Part shown: positions 1 to 9,438 of the stretch, piece after piece
Position numbering within the stretch: position 1 is the first letter of the stretch
Layout of the letters: each line of letters starts with the position of its first letter
Source of the DNA: Aeromonas bivalvium
GTDB taxonomy: Bacteria > Pseudomonadota > Gammaproteobacteria > Enterobacterales > Aeromonadaceae
Length of the DNA: 64,000 nucleotides
Assembly (NCBI RefSeq): GCF_000819765.1
Contig: NZ_CDBT01000054.1
Location: 32,722-96,721 of the forward strand
Direction of reading: 5' to 3'
Position numbers and translations under genes: made by a program
The notes under the pieces: generated by a model
Told to the model about the DNA's origin: nothing
The model's database searches: none
What the model saw: only the letters and a program-made list of their open reading frames with translations

Positions 1-370
1 TCAGGTTCATGAAGTCCATGTCGATCTCGCTCCAGGGGAGATCCCGGTTGAACTGGGTGTGGAACTGCAGCAGGGGCTTTTGCAACTGGCCGAGGGCCGG
101 GATCCACATCTTGGCGGGGGAGAAGGTGTGCATCCACACCATGAGCCCGGTGCAGCGCTGGTCGTGGTTGGCATCCCGGGCCACCGCGCTGATTTCATCC
201 AGGGTGGTACCGGTGGGTTTGAGCACTATCTTGAGGGGCAGGTTCGCCCCCTCGTTGAGCTGGCTGGTGATGGTATGGGCGTGATCGGCCACCTGCTTCA
301 ATGTGGTGGCGCCATACAGGTGCTGACTGCCGACCAGGAACCACACTTCCAGCTGTTTCATCAATTCCAT
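1..370 (-). CDS. araA: L-arabinose isomerase, N-terminal part (cut by window edge)
   Basis: The first 123 residues are present; the rest lies beyond base 1. AraA interconverts L-arabinose and L-ribulose in the cytoplasm, the first step of arabinose catabolism. The segment carries family hallmarks such as [13 protein letters not shown] near the start, the [11 protein letters not shown] stretch and [10 protein letters not shown] chose the ATG at 370 because an AGAGGA ribosome site lies about 8 bases upstream; an in-frame ATG at 361 is the alternative. It follows araD by 14 bases, so the operon order is araB-araD-araA rather than the E. coli order B-A-D. Identity is secure from the conserved N-terminus. 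Confidence 0.95.
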   Translation of the reverse strand, partial: MELMKQLEVWFLVGSQHLYGATTLKQVADHAHTITSQLNEGANLPLKIVLKPTGTTLDEISAVARDANHDQRCTGLMVWMHTFSPAKMWIPALGQLQKPLLQFHTQFNRDLPWSEIDMDFMNL

Positions 371-384
371 GAGTTTGTCCTCTT

Positions 385-1083
385 TTAGGCTTTTGTCTGG
401 CCGTAATAGGCGTGTTTGCCATGCTTGCGCTGGTAGTGCTTCTCCAGCAGGTAATCGGGCAGTGGGCTGGCCCCGGGGTTTATCTGGCCGGTGAGCCAGG
501 CCATGCGCGCCACCTCTTCCAGCACCACGGCGTTGTGCACTGCGTCCTCGGCGCTCTTGCCCCAGCTGAAGGGGCCGTGGTTGGCCACCAGCACCCCCGG
601 CATGGTGAGGATGGGGGTCTGCTTGAGGGTTTCGACGATGAGATGGCCGGTCAGCCCCTCGTAATCCTCCTCGACCTCCCCCGGGGTGAGCAGGCGCGAG
701 CAGGGGATCTCGCCGTGGAAGTAGTCGGCCTGGGTGGTGCCGAAAATGGGGATGGGGCGCCCCGCCTGGGCCCAGGCGGTGGCATGGGTGGAGTGGGTGT
801 GCACCACGCCGCCAAGCTCCGGATAGGCGCGATAGAGCACCAGGTGGGTGGCGGTGTCGGAGGAGGGGCGAAGGCCCCCCTCCACCTGCGTGCCCGCCAG
901 ATCCAGCACCACCATGTCCTCGACCCGCATCCGCTCGTAGCTGACGCCGCTCGGTTTTATCACCACCAGATTGCGCTCTCGGTCGATGCCGCTCACGTTG
1001 CCCCAGGTGAAGGTCACCAGGCCATGGCGCGGCAGATCCAGATTGGCGGCGAGCACCTGCTCCTTGAGGGTCTTGAGGTTCAT
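385..1083 (-). CDS. araD: L-ribulose-5-phosphate 4-epimerase
   Basis: This 232-residue class II aldolase/epimerase converts L-ribulose-5-phosphate to D-xylulose-5-phosphate, feeding the pentose phosphate pathway. Visible family features are the N-terminal [12 protein letters not shown] segment, the KPSGVSY phosphate-binding motif and the metal-binding [12 protein letters not shown] motif. Length matches the E. coli enzyme (231). Its ATG overlaps the araB stop codon (ATGA), so translation is coupled. It is the middle gene of araB-araD-araA. Confidence 0.96.
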   Translation of the reverse strand: MNLKTLKEQVLAANLDLPRHGLVTFTWGNVSGIDRERNLVVIKPSGVSYERMRVEDMVVLDLAGTQVEGGLRPSSDTATHLVLYRAYPELGGVVHTHSTHATAWAQAGRPIPIFGTTQADYFHGEIPCSRLLTPGEVEEDYEGLTGHLIVETLKQTPILTMPGVLVANHGPFSWGKSAEDAVHNAVVLEEVARMAWLTGQINPGASPLPDYLLEKHYQRKHGKHAYYGQTKA

Positions 1084-2771
1084 GCCGGCACCCCCCGGTT
1101 GTAGAGGGGTTCGGCGGCGGCGCCCCAGGCGAGGTAGCGCTGGTAGAGGCGTTCATACTCGGCGACCCGCTCTGGGTGTGGCTGGTGGGTGCGCTCCACG
1201 GCGCTCGCCATGTGGTGCTGGGCCTTGGCCACATCGGGATGGATCCCGGCCGCCACGGCGGCAAAGATGGCCGCCCCCAGGGCGCAGCACTGATCCGAGG
1301 CCACCACCTGGATGGGGCGATTCATCACATCGCTGCAGGTCTGCATCACGGTGGCGGACTTGCGGGCGATGCCGCCAAGGGCGATCACCTGCTCCACCGG
1401 CACCTGCTGGTGAGTCATGCACTCCATGATGCTGCGGGCGCCGAAGGCGGTGGAGGCCACCAGTGCGCCGAAGAGATCGGGGGCATCGGTGCCGAGGTTG
1501 AGCCCGGTGACGGTGCCCTGCAGGCGCTGGTTGGCATAGGGGGTGCGCCGGCCGTTGAACCAGTCGAGCACCACCGGCAGGTGCGCCAGGTCGCGCTGCT
1601 GCTCCCAGGCGGCGGCGAGGCTTGGCAGCAGCTCCCGCTTGTGGCGCTCGATGGCGGTGCGAAGCTCCGGATACTGGGCGGCGAGGCTCTCAAGCGGCCA
1701 GCCGAGCTGGCGCTGATACCAGGCATAGATGTCACCGAACGCCGATTGTCCCGCCTCCAGCCCCACCATGCCCGGCACCACGCTGCCATCCACCTGGCCG
1801 CAGATCCCGGCAATGGCGCGATCACCTATGGTGGCCTGGTCGGCGATCAGGATGTCGCAGGTGGAGGTGCCGATCACCTTGACCAGGGCATTGTTGCCGG
1901 CCCCGGCTCCCACAGCGCCCATGTGGCAGTCAAAGGCGCCGCCCGCTATCACCACCTCGCAGGAGAGGTGCAGGCGTTCGGCCCACTCCGGGGTCAGGGT
2001 GCCGACCGGCAGATCGGCGGTCCAGCTGTCGGTAAAGAGCGGATAGTCGAGATCTTCCGTCAGCAGGGGATCCAGGGCATTGAGGAAGTCGGCGGATGGC
2101 AGGCCGCCCCAGCTCGGGTGCCAGAGGGATTTGTGGCCGGCGGCGCAGCGCCCGCGCCGGATATCGGCCGGGGCCTGGGTGCCGCTCAGGATGGCGGGCA
2201 CCCAGTCGCACAGCTCGACCCAGTTGCAGGCGGCGGCGCGCACCGCGGCATCGGCGCGGGAGACGTGCAGTATCTTGGCCCAGAACCACTCGGAGGAGTA
2301 GATGCCGCCGATGTAGCGGCTGTAGTCGGGGAACTGGCCGCCGTGGCACAGGGCGGTGATGGCCTCCGCCTCCTCGATGGCGGTGTGATCCTTCCACAGC
2401 ACGAACATGGCGTTGGGGTTGTCGGCAAACTCCGGACGCAGGGCCAGCACGCGCCCCTCTCTGTCGATGGGGGCGGGGGTGGAGCCTGTGCTGTCCACCC
2501 CGATGCCGCGCACGGCGGTGCGCTGGGCCGGGGTGAGCTGGCTCACCACAGCCACCACCGCCTGCTCCATGGACTCCAGATAGTCGAGGGGGTGGTGGCG
2601 GAACTGGTTGTTGACCGGTTGGCAGTAGTGGCCTGCCTGCCAGCGGGGGTAATAGACGACCTGGGTCGCCAGCTCGGCGCCGTCCTGGCAGCGCACGGCG
2701 AGTGCCCTGACCGAGTCGCTGCCGAAATCGAGTCCGATGACTATGGGGTCGGATCTGAGGTGCTCAGACAT
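1080..2771 (-). CDS. araB: L-ribulokinase
   Basis: This 563-residue FGGY-family sugar kinase phosphorylates L-ribulose with ATP. The N-terminal [14 protein letters not shown] is the ATP-binding sugar-kinase motif, [11 protein letters not shown] is a second hallmark, and the C-terminal part contains [12 protein letters not shown] and the DVMNRPI segment. Length matches the E. coli protein (566). It is the promoter-proximal gene of the minus-strand arabinose operon; the 360-base gap upstream is shared with araF and holds putative AraC and CRP sites. Confidence 0.96.
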   Translation of the reverse strand: MSEHLRSDPIVIGLDFGSDSVRALAVRCQDGAELATQVVYYPRWQAGHYCQPVNNQFRHHPLDYLESMEQAVVAVVSQLTPAQRTAVRGIGVDSTGSTPAPIDREGRVLALRPEFADNPNAMFVLWKDHTAIEEAEAITALCHGGQFPDYSRYIGGIYSSEWFWAKILHVSRADAAVRAAACNWVELCDWVPAILSGTQAPADIRRGRCAAGHKSLWHPSWGGLPSADFLNALDPLLTEDLDYPLFTDSWTADLPVGTLTPEWAERLHLSCEVVIAGGAFDCHMGAVGAGAGNNALVKVIGTSTCDILIADQATIGDRAIAGICGQVDGSVVPGMVGLEAGQSAFGDIYAWYQRQLGWPLESLAAQYPELRTAIERHKRELLPSLAAAWEQQRDLAHLPVVLDWFNGRRTPYANQRLQGTVTGLNLGTDAPDLFGALVASTAFGARSIMECMTHQQVPVEQVIALGGIARKSATVMQTCSDVMNRPIQVVASDQCCALGAAIFAAVAAGIHPDVAKAQHHMASAVERTHQPHPERVAEYERLYQRYLAWGAAAEPLYNRGVPA

Positions 2772-2857
2772 ATGTGCTCCTGACCATCAATGGGGGGTGA
2801 CTGGGGGGAACCATAGGAGATGGGCAGGAGGGGCGGTTAGCCATTGGCTGCTGGAAA

Positions 2858-2874
2858 TATGGATTTTAACGCTG
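2858..2874 (-). promoter_or_regulatory. putative AraC half-site
   Basis: Read on the minus strand this is CAGC-N7-TCCATA, against the E. coli araI1 pattern TAGC-N7-TCCATA (one mismatch). It lies about 87 bases upstream of araB. The 17 bases on the araB side, in the position of an I2 half-site, match only weakly, as in E. coli. Binding is inferred from the pattern and from the araC gene in the same locus. Confidence 0.5.
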
Positions 2875-2984
2875 TCAGTGCGACAAGGTGACGGCTCTCT
2901 AAAATTCAATATGTAACAATTTTGCTAAATATATAGACAAAATGGCTGCAATCTCATGGCGTGATCCTGCTCTCCATTTTTCCA

Positions 2985-3000
2985 TGTGAAAACGATTACA
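2985..3000. promoter_or_regulatory. putative CRP binding site
   Basis: The sequence TGTGA-AAACGA-TTACA differs from the CRP consensus TGTGA-N6-TCACA at one position. It lies 131 bases upstream of araF in the shared control region, as expected for catabolite-controlled arabinose genes. Confidence 0.55.
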
Positions 3001-3131
3001 ACTTGGTTCGCTCAACCAGAAAAAACAATAAAGTCCTGTTTAAGCATGTTTTTAGATGGCTGCGACTTGATTGACTCAAGGAGCAGCACTGCGTGGATAC
3101 ATGGATTGATAGAACCGTTGGAGACATTCGC

Positions 3132-4115
3132 ATGAACAAAATTGTTAAAGGCATGATCGCGATGGGGTTCGCCCTGGGTATGGCAAATTCTGCTTTCGCG
3201 GCCGAGGCGCTGAAGCTGGGCTACCTGGTCAAGCAGCCCGAGGAGCCCTGGTTCCAGACCGAGTGGAACTTCGCCGACAAGGCGGGCAAGGATCTGGGCT
3301 TCGAGGTGATCAAGATAGCCGTCCCCGACGGGGAGAAGACCCTCAATGCCATCGACAGTCTGGCGGCGAATGGTGCCAAGGGTTTCGTCATCTGCACCCC
3401 GGATCCCAAACTCGGTGCCGCCATCATGGCCAAGGCCAACAGCATGGATCTCAAGGTCATCACGGTGGATGACCAGTTCGTCAACGCCAAGGGCCAGCCC
3501 ATGGAGCAGGTGCCCCTGGTGATGATGGCCGCCACCAAGATTGGCGAGCGTCAGGGCCAGGAGCTCTACAAGGAGATGGAAAAACGTCAGTGGGATGTGA
3601 AGAGTACCGGGGTGCTCGCCATCACCGCCGACGAGCTCGACACCGCCCGTCGCCGGGTCGAGGGCTCCCTGGGGGCGCTCAAGGCCGCCGGTTTCCCCGA
3701 GGGGCAAATCTACCGCGCGCCCACCAAGAGCAACGACATTCCGGGGGCGCTGGATGCCGCCAACTCCATGCTGGTGCAGCACCCCGAGGTCAAGAACTGG
3801 CTCATCGTCGGCATGAATGACAACACTGTGCTCGGCGGCGTGCGCGCCACCGAAGGGCAGGGCTTCAAGGCCGACAACGTCATCGGCATCGGCATCAACG
3901 GGGTGGATGCGGTGAACGAGCTCTCCAAGTCCAGCGCCACCGGCTTCCTCGGCTCATTGCTGCCAAGCCCGGACGTGCACGGCTACAAGAGCATCCAGAT
4001 GCTCCATGACTGGGTCGTCAACGGCGCCGAGCCTGCCAAGTTCACCGAGGTGACCGACGTTGTGCTCATCACCCGCGACAACTTCAAGGCCGAGCTGCAA
4101 AAGAAAGGGCTGTGA
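3132..4115 (+). CDS. araF: L-arabinose ABC transporter, periplasmic binding protein
   Basis: This 327-residue periplasmic sugar-binding protein delivers L-arabinose to AraGH. It begins with a signal peptide (MNKIVKG, hydrophobic core, cleavage after AFA) followed by the mature EALKLGYLVKQPEEPWF start typical of AraF. The ATG at 3132 has a GGAGA ribosome site 7 bases upstream; an upstream GTG would extend the n-region unnaturally. Mature-protein features include the VDDQFVNAKG segment and VGMNDNTVLGGVRA near the hinge. It is the first gene of araFGH, 66 bases ahead of araG. Confidence 0.96.
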   Translation: MNKIVKGMIAMGFALGMANSAFAAEALKLGYLVKQPEEPWFQTEWNFADKAGKDLGFEVIKIAVPDGEKTLNAIDSLAANGAKGFVICTPDPKLGAAIMAKANSMDLKVITVDDQFVNAKGQPMEQVPLVMMAATKIGERQGQELYKEMEKRQWDVKSTGVLAITADELDTARRRVEGSLGALKAAGFPEGQIYRAPTKSNDIPGALDAANSMLVQHPEVKNWLIVGMNDNTVLGGVRATEGQGFKADNVIGIGINGVDAVNELSKSSATGFLGSLLPSPDVHGYKSIQMLHDWVVNGAEPAKFTEVTDVVLITRDNFKAELQKKGL

Positions 4116-4181
4116 TCCCCATCCCTTGATACCCATGCCGGCATGGCGGAGTGCGCCGTGCCGGCTGGCTGGAGTCATCTC

Positions 4182-5678
4182 ATGAATCAAGTTCCATATC
4201 TGGAGTTTTGCGGCATCAGCAAGGAGTTTCCCGGCGTCAAGGCGCTGCAGAACGTCTCCTTCGTCTGCCAGCAGGGCACGGTACACGCGCTGATGGGAGA
4301 GAACGGGGCCGGCAAGTCCACCCTGCTCAAGATCCTGAGCGGTTTTCAGGCGCCCACCCGCGGGGTGGTGAAGCTGGCGGGCCAGGAGAAGGTGTTCCAA
4401 AACACGGTCGACGCCCTGGAGAGCGGGATCGCCATCATCTATCAGGAGCTGCACCTGGTGCCCGAGATGAGCGTGGCGGAGAACATCTACCTCGGCCAGC
4501 TGCCGACCCGGCGTGGCGTCATCGATCGGGAGAAGCTCTATCAGGATGCGGCCATGCAGCTGGCGCGCCTCGGGATGGATGTGTCGCCGGAGACGCCGCT
4601 CAAGTACCTGTCTCTCGGGCAATGGCAGATGGTGGAGATCGCCAAGGCGCTGACCCGGGACGCCAGTGTCATCGCCTTCGACGAGCCGACCAGCAGCCTG
4701 TCGTCGCGCGAAATTGATCAGCTGTTTCGGGTCATCCGTCAGTTGCGCGGCGAGGGCAAGGTCATTCTCTACGTCTCCCACCGCATGGACGAGATCTTCG
4801 CCCTGTGCGACGCCATCACTGTGTTCAAGGATGGCCAGTTCGTGCGCACCTTCGCTTCCATGGCCGAGGTGGACCGGGATCTGCTGGTCAAGACCATGGT
4901 GGGGCGCGAGCTGACCGACATCTATGGCTACAGCCCAAGGCCGCTTGGCGAGGCGGGCCTCAAGGTGGAGCACCTGATGGGGCCCGGCCTCAAGGCGCCG
5001 GTGTCGCTCGAGGTCAAACGCGGGGAGATCCTTGGCATCTTCGGGCTGGTGGGGGCCGGGCGCAGCGAACTGATGAAGCTTATCTTCGGCGCCGAGAAGG
5101 CGCGTGGGGGCGAGATAGCCGTGTTTGGCAAACCAGTGGTCATCGGTAGCCCCATCGACGCCATTCGCAGCGGCATCATGCTCTGCACCGAAGACAGGAA
5201 GGCCCTTGGCATCATCCCCATCCATTCGGTGCAGGAGAACATCAACATCAGCGCCCGCCGCCACCACGGGTGGGGAGGCTTCTGGATCAACCAGAAGTGG
5301 GAAGACGAGAACGCGAGGCTGCGGATCCGCGACATGGGGGTCAAGACCCCGTCTCCCCAGCAGGCCATCATGAACCTCTCCGGCGGCAACCAGCAGAAGG
5401 CCATTCTGGGGCGCTGGCTGTCGGAAGACATGAAGGTGATCCTGCTCGACGAGCCGACCCGGGGCATAGACGTCGGGGCAAAGAACGAGATTTACAACGT
5501 GATTTACGATCTGGCCAAGGTGGGCATCGCCGTGGTGGTGGTCTCCAGCGAGCTGCCGGAGGTGCTGGGCATCGCGGATCGGATCCTGGTCATGCGGGAG
5601 GGGGAGATCGCCGGCGAGCTTTCCCACGACGAGGCCGACGAGGTCAAGGCGCTCAATCTGGCCATGCCGGCCCGTTGA
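4182..5678 (+). CDS. araG: L-arabinose ABC transporter, ATP-binding protein
   Basis: This 498-residue protein contains two fused ABC ATPase domains and powers arabinose import. The first domain has Walker [10 protein letters not shown], signature LSLGQWQ and Walker B VIAFDEP. The second has a degenerate P-loop (GLVGAGRSE), signature LSGGNQQK and Walker B VILLDEP. Such asymmetry is normal for CUT2-type sugar importers. The ATG at 4182 has a GGAG site 7 bases before it and gives a start matching AraG; a start 39 bases further upstream adds unrelated residues. Confidence 0.96.
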   Translation: MNQVPYLEFCGISKEFPGVKALQNVSFVCQQGTVHALMGENGAGKSTLLKILSGFQAPTRGVVKLAGQEKVFQNTVDALESGIAIIYQELHLVPEMSVAENIYLGQLPTRRGVIDREKLYQDAAMQLARLGMDVSPETPLKYLSLGQWQMVEIAKALTRDASVIAFDEPTSSLSSREIDQLFRVIRQLRGEGKVILYVSHRMDEIFALCDAITVFKDGQFVRTFASMAEVDRDLLVKTMVGRELTDIYGYSPRPLGEAGLKVEHLMGPGLKAPVSLEVKRGEILGIFGLVGAGRSELMKLIFGAEKARGGEIAVFGKPVVIGSPIDAIRSGIMLCTEDRKALGIIPIHSVQENINISARRHHGWGGFWINQKWEDENARLRIRDMGVKTPSPQQAIMNLSGGNQQKAILGRWLSEDMKVILLDEPTRGIDVGAKNEIYNVIYDLAKVGIAVVVVSSELPEVLGIADRILVMREGEIAGELSHDEADEVKALNLAMPAR

Positions 5679-5726
5679 CCCGCTGACCGCAACGAGATAG
5701 CACCCGGAATTTTCAGGAGAAATACC

Positions 5727-6728
5727 ATGACAACAACGACCTCGGTCGGCCAAGCCGCCAACGACACCGCGGCGAGCGGTACCCGCCTGCAACTGACCCG
5801 CATCTGGGATCAGTACGGCATGCTGGTGATCTTCGCCATCCTGTTCCTGCTCGCCTGCGTGCTGGTCCCCAATTTCGCCAGCCTGATCAACATGCGCGGG
5901 CTCGGGCTTGCCGTTTCCATGTCGGGCATGGTGGCCTGCGGCATGCTGTTCTGCCTCGCCTCCGGCGAGTTCGACATGTCGGTGGGCTCAGTGGTGGCCT
6001 GCTCCGGCGTCGCCTGCGCCGTGGGCATCAACGCCACCGAGAGCATCACGGTGGGCATCCTGGCCGGCCTCTCGGTGGGGGTGCTGTTTGGCCTCATCAA
6101 CGGCATCGTCGTGGCCAAATTCAAGATCAACGCCCTCATCACCACCCTGGCCACCATGCAGATGGCGCGCGGGGTGGGCTACATCATCTCCGACGGCAAG
6201 GCGGTCGGCATAGTGGAGGAGGGCTTCTTCGAGCTTGGCAACTCCGCCCTGCTCGGCATCCCGACGCCCATCTGGCTGACGGCGCTCTGCTTCGTGCTGT
6301 TCGGTCTGCTGCTCAACAAGACCAGCTTCGGTCGCAATACCCTGGCCATGGGGGGCAACGAGGAGGCGGCGCGTCTGGCCGGGGTCAACGTGGTGCGCAC
6401 CAAGATCATCATCTTCACCATGACAGGGCTCATCGCCTCCATCGCGGGGATCATACTCGCGTCCCGCATGACCTCGGGTCAGCCCATGACCTCCATCGGC
6501 TTCGAGCTGGTGGTCATCTCCGCCTGCGTGCTGGGTGGGGTCTCCATGAAGGGGGGGATCGGCAAGATTTCCTACATCATCGCCGGGGTGCTGATTTTGG
6601 GGCTGATGGAGAATGCCATGAACCTGCTCAACATCTCCCCGTTTGCCCAGTACGTGGTGCGCGGCCTCATCCTGCTCGCCGCCGTGCTGTTCGACCGCTA
6701 CAAGCAGGTGCGCAAGGCGCGCGTCTGA
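5727..6728 (+). CDS. araH: L-arabinose ABC transporter, permease
   Basis: This 333-residue inner-membrane permease has about eight to ten hydrophobic segments and the BPD_transp_2 family layout of AraH/RbsC/XylH. The cytoplasmic EAA-like loop appears as GGNEEAARLAGVNV. It starts at an ATG preceded by AGGAGA with a 7-base spacer, 48 bases after araG. It pairs with AraG and AraF to form the high-affinity importer; no araE-type proton symporter is visible in the window. Confidence 0.95.
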   Translation: MTTTTSVGQAANDTAASGTRLQLTRIWDQYGMLVIFAILFLLACVLVPNFASLINMRGLGLAVSMSGMVACGMLFCLASGEFDMSVGSVVACSGVACAVGINATESITVGILAGLSVGVLFGLINGIVVAKFKINALITTLATMQMARGVGYIISDGKAVGIVEEGFFELGNSALLGIPTPIWLTALCFVLFGLLLNKTSFGRNTLAMGGNEEAARLAGVNVVRTKIIIFTMTGLIASIAGIILASRMTSGQPMTSIGFELVVISACVLGGVSMKGGIGKISYIIAGVLILGLMENAMNLLNISPFAQYVVRGLILLAAVLFDRYKQVRKARV

Positions 6729-6742
6729 GCGGTTGCCCCTCC

Positions 6743-6774
6743 GGCACCAGGTCGGCCCACGCTGGCCTGGTGCC
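6743..6774 (+). terminator. hairpin after araH
   Basis: A 9-bp perfect stem (GGCACCAGG / CCTGGTGCC) encloses a 14-base loop just after the araH stop. There is no run of T after it, so it may stabilise the transporter mRNA or attenuate read-through into araC rather than terminate fully. Confidence 0.4.
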
Positions 6775-6859
6775 TCCTTCAGGCAAGCTGTGAGCCAGTT
6801 CAATAAATTCACATCAGGCCGCTTGCGAAAATAGGTTGTTCCAACGCCGGATCTCTACA

Positions 6860-7771
6860 ATGGCCCAAGCCGATTTTTTTACCCAAGCGCTGTTTTCCGC
6901 CATGTCCTCGATGCAAAAAGAGAAGCCGAAACAACTCAATCCCCTGTTGCCGGGCTACGCCTTCGACGTCTTCCTGGTCTCGGGCATGACCCCCATCGAG
7001 CAGGGGAGCGCGCTGGACTTCATCATCGACCGGCCCCAGGGGATGAAAGGCTTCATCGTCAACCTGACCATCAGGGGCAAGGGGCAGATCTTTCAGGGGG
7101 AGCAGGCCTTCACCGTGGAGCCAGGGGACCTGCTGCTGTTTCCGCCCGCGGCGGTGCACCATTACGGCCGGGCGCCGGATGCCAGGGAGTGGTATCACCG
7201 CTGGGTCTACTTCCGGCCGCGGGCCTATTGGGCTGACTGGCTCAAGTGGCCCCAGGTGACGGAGCAGGTGGGGCGATTGCAACTGGCGGACAGCCAGCTG
7301 CTCGCCGAATTCGACGCCCTCTTCCTCGACATCGAGGAGACCCACAAGCAGCTGCGGCCCATGTCGGAGCAACTGGCCATGAACCTCTTGGAGCGGCTGC
7401 TCATTCGCTGCTACGAGGCCTCGTCCCTCAGCGCCTACCCCACCATAGATCACAGGGTGCACCAGGCGTGCCAGATCCTGAGCGAGTCGCTGTCGGCCGA
7501 AATTTCGGTGGAGGCGCTGGCGGAGCAGGTGTTCTTGTCCCCCTCGCGCCTCGCGCACCTGTTTCGCGAGCAGGTGGGGGTGAGCATAGTGCGCTGGCGC
7601 GAGGATCAGCGGATCATGCGGGCCAAGCTGCTGCTGCAGACCACGCCGCTGTCGGTGGCCACTATCGGCCAGCAGGTGGGCTATGACGATCAGCTCTACT
7701 TCTCGCGGGTATTTCGAAAGCGGGTCGGGGTCAGCCCCAGCGAGTACCGCAAGTGCGCCACCCCGCTGTGA
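6860..7771 (+). CDS. araC: arabinose operon regulator AraC
   Basis: This 303-residue protein has the AraC cupin arabinose-binding/dimerisation domain (about residues 30-180, with [20 protein letters not shown] and the [13 protein letters not shown] stretch) and two C-terminal helix-turn-helix motifs ([36 protein letters not shown]). The N-terminal arm is about 25 residues longer than in E. coli. I use the ATG at 6860; a TTG at 6836 and an ATG at 6902 are alternatives, and none has a strong ribosome site. It lies downstream of araH on the same strand rather than divergent from araB, so it may be transcribed partly from the araFGH promoter. Confidence 0.93.
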   Translation: MAQADFFTQALFSAMSSMQKEKPKQLNPLLPGYAFDVFLVSGMTPIEQGSALDFIIDRPQGMKGFIVNLTIRGKGQIFQGEQAFTVEPGDLLLFPPAAVHHYGRAPDAREWYHRWVYFRPRAYWADWLKWPQVTEQVGRLQLADSQLLAEFDALFLDIEETHKQLRPMSEQLAMNLLERLLIRCYEASSLSAYPTIDHRVHQACQILSESLSAEISVEALAEQVFLSPSRLAHLFREQVGVSIVRWREDQRIMRAKLLLQTTPLSVATIGQQVGYDDQLYFSRVFRKRVGVSPSEYRKCATPL

Positions 7772-7865
7772 CCCCTGTCCCTGTCAGCGAGTGACCCCCG
7801 CAGGGTGAGCGCCTGTCAGTGGCCTGTCACCGGCAGGCGATGGTGGGTGGGGCGCGGCCTTGCTG

Positions 7866-8579
7866 TCAGCTGGTTTGGCGCCCGATGCGTCCGAGCAGGC
7901 TGGCCATCGGCGGGGTCAGCCAGGCCAGGGCCCGCTCGCAGAGTGGCGTCAGCAGCAGCCAGGGCAGCAAGATGAGACACAGGGAGAGGGATCCCATATA
8001 GATGTCGGTGAACCAGTGGGCCCCCACCATGATGCGGGGCAGGGTAAAGATCACCACCATGACGCAGGCGAGCGCCCCCATCCAGCGCGGTGCGAAGCGC
8101 AGCATGAAGGCGGCGAAGATCATCAGCATCAGGCCGTGATCGCCAGGGAAGCTGTCACCGGCTGCGTCCTTGGTCGGGAAATCGATCAGGGTGGTCAGAC
8201 GCAGGGCCCCCGGCATGGAGAGGGTCGGGCTCGCCCGCTCGATGGGGATCAGGTGGCCGATGCGGTTGAGCAGCAGGGCGGTCACTACCATCAGCAGGGC
8301 GATGGCCACCCAGCGGGCGCGCCCCTGAGCGTCACTGCGCACAAACAGCGTCAGCAGCATGGCCAGCATGCAGGAGAGGGAGACGAGATCGAACAGGCGA
8401 TGATTGATGATGGCCAGGGTCAGTCGCCAGGGGCCGGGCTCGGCGATCAGGGCGTTGAAACCATAAAAGATCCCCATGTCCCAGCGGGCCCAGGCACCGT
8501 GCCCCGGCAGCAGAGACCAGCTCAGGGCGATCAGGGCGCCCAGCAGCGGCGCCAGATAGAGTCCACAGTGTCGCTTCAT
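7866..8579 (-). CDS. lpxT: Kdo2-lipid A phosphotransferase LpxT (PAP2 family)
   Basis: This 237-residue integral membrane protein closely resembles E. coli LpxT (formerly YeiU), which moves a phosphate from undecaprenyl pyrophosphate to the lipid A 1-phosphate at the periplasmic face of the inner membrane. It keeps the LpxT-type PAP2 motifs: IERASPTL, the catalytic-histidine motif DSFPGDHG, and GAHWFTD near the C-terminus, among about six membrane segments. I chose the ATG at 8579, which has GAGGAG upstream and gives the same N-terminal length as LpxT; in-frame codons further upstream have no ribosome site. Confidence 0.9.
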   Translation of the reverse strand: MKRHCGLYLAPLLGALIALSWSLLPGHGAWARWDMGIFYGFNALIAEPGPWRLTLAIINHRLFDLVSLSCMLAMLLTLFVRSDAQGRARWVAIALLMVVTALLLNRIGHLIPIERASPTLSMPGALRLTTLIDFPTKDAAGDSFPGDHGLMLMIFAAFMLRFAPRWMGALACVMVVIFTLPRIMVGAHWFTDIYMGSLSLCLILLPWLLLTPLCERALAWLTPPMASLLGRIGRQTS

Positions 8580-8737
8580 GTTCGATTCTTCTCTCCTCAC
8601 GTTCACCAAGGGGCGCATGTTAATGGGACCCAGGAGAAACACAAGCAGCCAACTGTTTCCAGATGTTACATGCAACCTTGGCGCAGAAGCCGGTTCCGAT
8701 CTAGTATGCTCCGGCCCTTTTCGACAAGGATCCCTCC

Positions 8738-9250
8738 ATGCGCAGCTATCTGAGAATGGTGCTGTTCGCCCTCGGCCTGCTGGCCGGCGTACAGCTCCCG
8801 GGTCTGCTCGACCTTTACTTCCAGCGGATCGATGCCCGGCTGCAACAGGCCGAGCTCAGCCTCTCCCCGTTTCGGGCCAACGCCGAGCGCCACTTCGCCG
8901 GGGATCTTGGCGCCCTGCTGGGCCACTATCAGCAGAGCCAGGACCCTGTGGTACGCGGTGATGCAGAGGGCATTCGCCAGCTGATCGAGCAGCAACGCAT
9001 GCTCCGCCAGGAACAAGCCCTGGCCGCCGCCCCCTGGTATCGTCAGGCGCTGCACCTGCTGGGCGGCGCCAATCGCGAGCTGGTCGGCGACACCCTGGCC
9101 CACTACGGCTATGTGGTGCCCCTCAAAGAGGAAGCCATAATCTGCGGCCTGCTGGCCGGGGTGCTGGGGGCCCTGCTGGGGGATCTGCTCTGGGCACTGC
9201 TGGCCTGGCCGTTTCAAGCGGCGCCGCACCGACGGGGCGAGCTGCGCTGA
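8738..9250 (+). CDS. DUF2937 family membrane protein
   Basis: This 170-residue protein has an N-terminal hydrophobic segment (LVLFALGLLAGVQLPG-like), a long charged periplasmic or cytoplasmic middle part rich in Glu, Gln and Arg (about residues 25-115), and a C-terminal hydrophobic hairpin (IICGLLAGVLGALLGDLLWAL). This arrangement fits the DUF2937 family, whose function is unknown. It is divergent from lpxT and probably monocistronic. An AGGA ribosome site precedes the ATG. Confidence 0.7.
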   Translation: MRSYLRMVLFALGLLAGVQLPGLLDLYFQRIDARLQQAELSLSPFRANAERHFAGDLGALLGHYQQSQDPVVRGDAEGIRQLIEQQRMLRQEQALAAAPWYRQALHLLGGANRELVGDTLAHYGYVVPLKEEAIICGLLAGVLGALLGDLLWALLAWPFQAAPHRRGELR

Positions 9251-9438
9251 GTAGGCAGGCCGTCGCTCTCCTTACCCCCTTGAGGGGGCTATCTCTCTAT
9301 GGGACCTCAGCCCCCTGACTCAGACCCAGTGTTTCGTGGGGGACCGAGCAGGGCCAGGGTCTGGCCTAAATCGGCGCAGACAATCGGGGCCCCTTTCCTT
9401 TATGCTCTGCCCTTTGCCCCTGACCCTGTGATGCCCCG

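Larger units (their letters stand above)
2772..3131. promoter_or_regulatory. divergent araB / araF control region
   Basis: This 360-base gene-free stretch separates the two divergent arabinose operons and is visibly richer in A+T than its neighbours from about 2855 onward. It contains a good AraC half-site next to the araB side and a near-consensus CRP box closer to araF, annotated separately. A short inverted repeat (CTTGA-TTGAC-TCAAG) lies at about 3067-3081. I could not assign -35 and -10 hexamers with confidence. Confidence 0.75.

Noticed and set aside
2909..2926. second AraC half-site (TATGTA ... GCTA)
   Set aside because: The spacing between half-motifs is 8 instead of 7 bases and the first half has a mismatch, so it is not supported as a site.
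6836..6859. TTG start for araC at 6836
   Set aside because: A rare start without a ribosome site; it adds eight residues unrelated to AraC. The ATG at 6860 is more plausible though also weak.
7810..7839. terminator between araC and lpxT
   Set aside because: Only a 6-bp stem (CGCCTG / CAGGCG) with an 18-base loop and no T tract; too weak to call.
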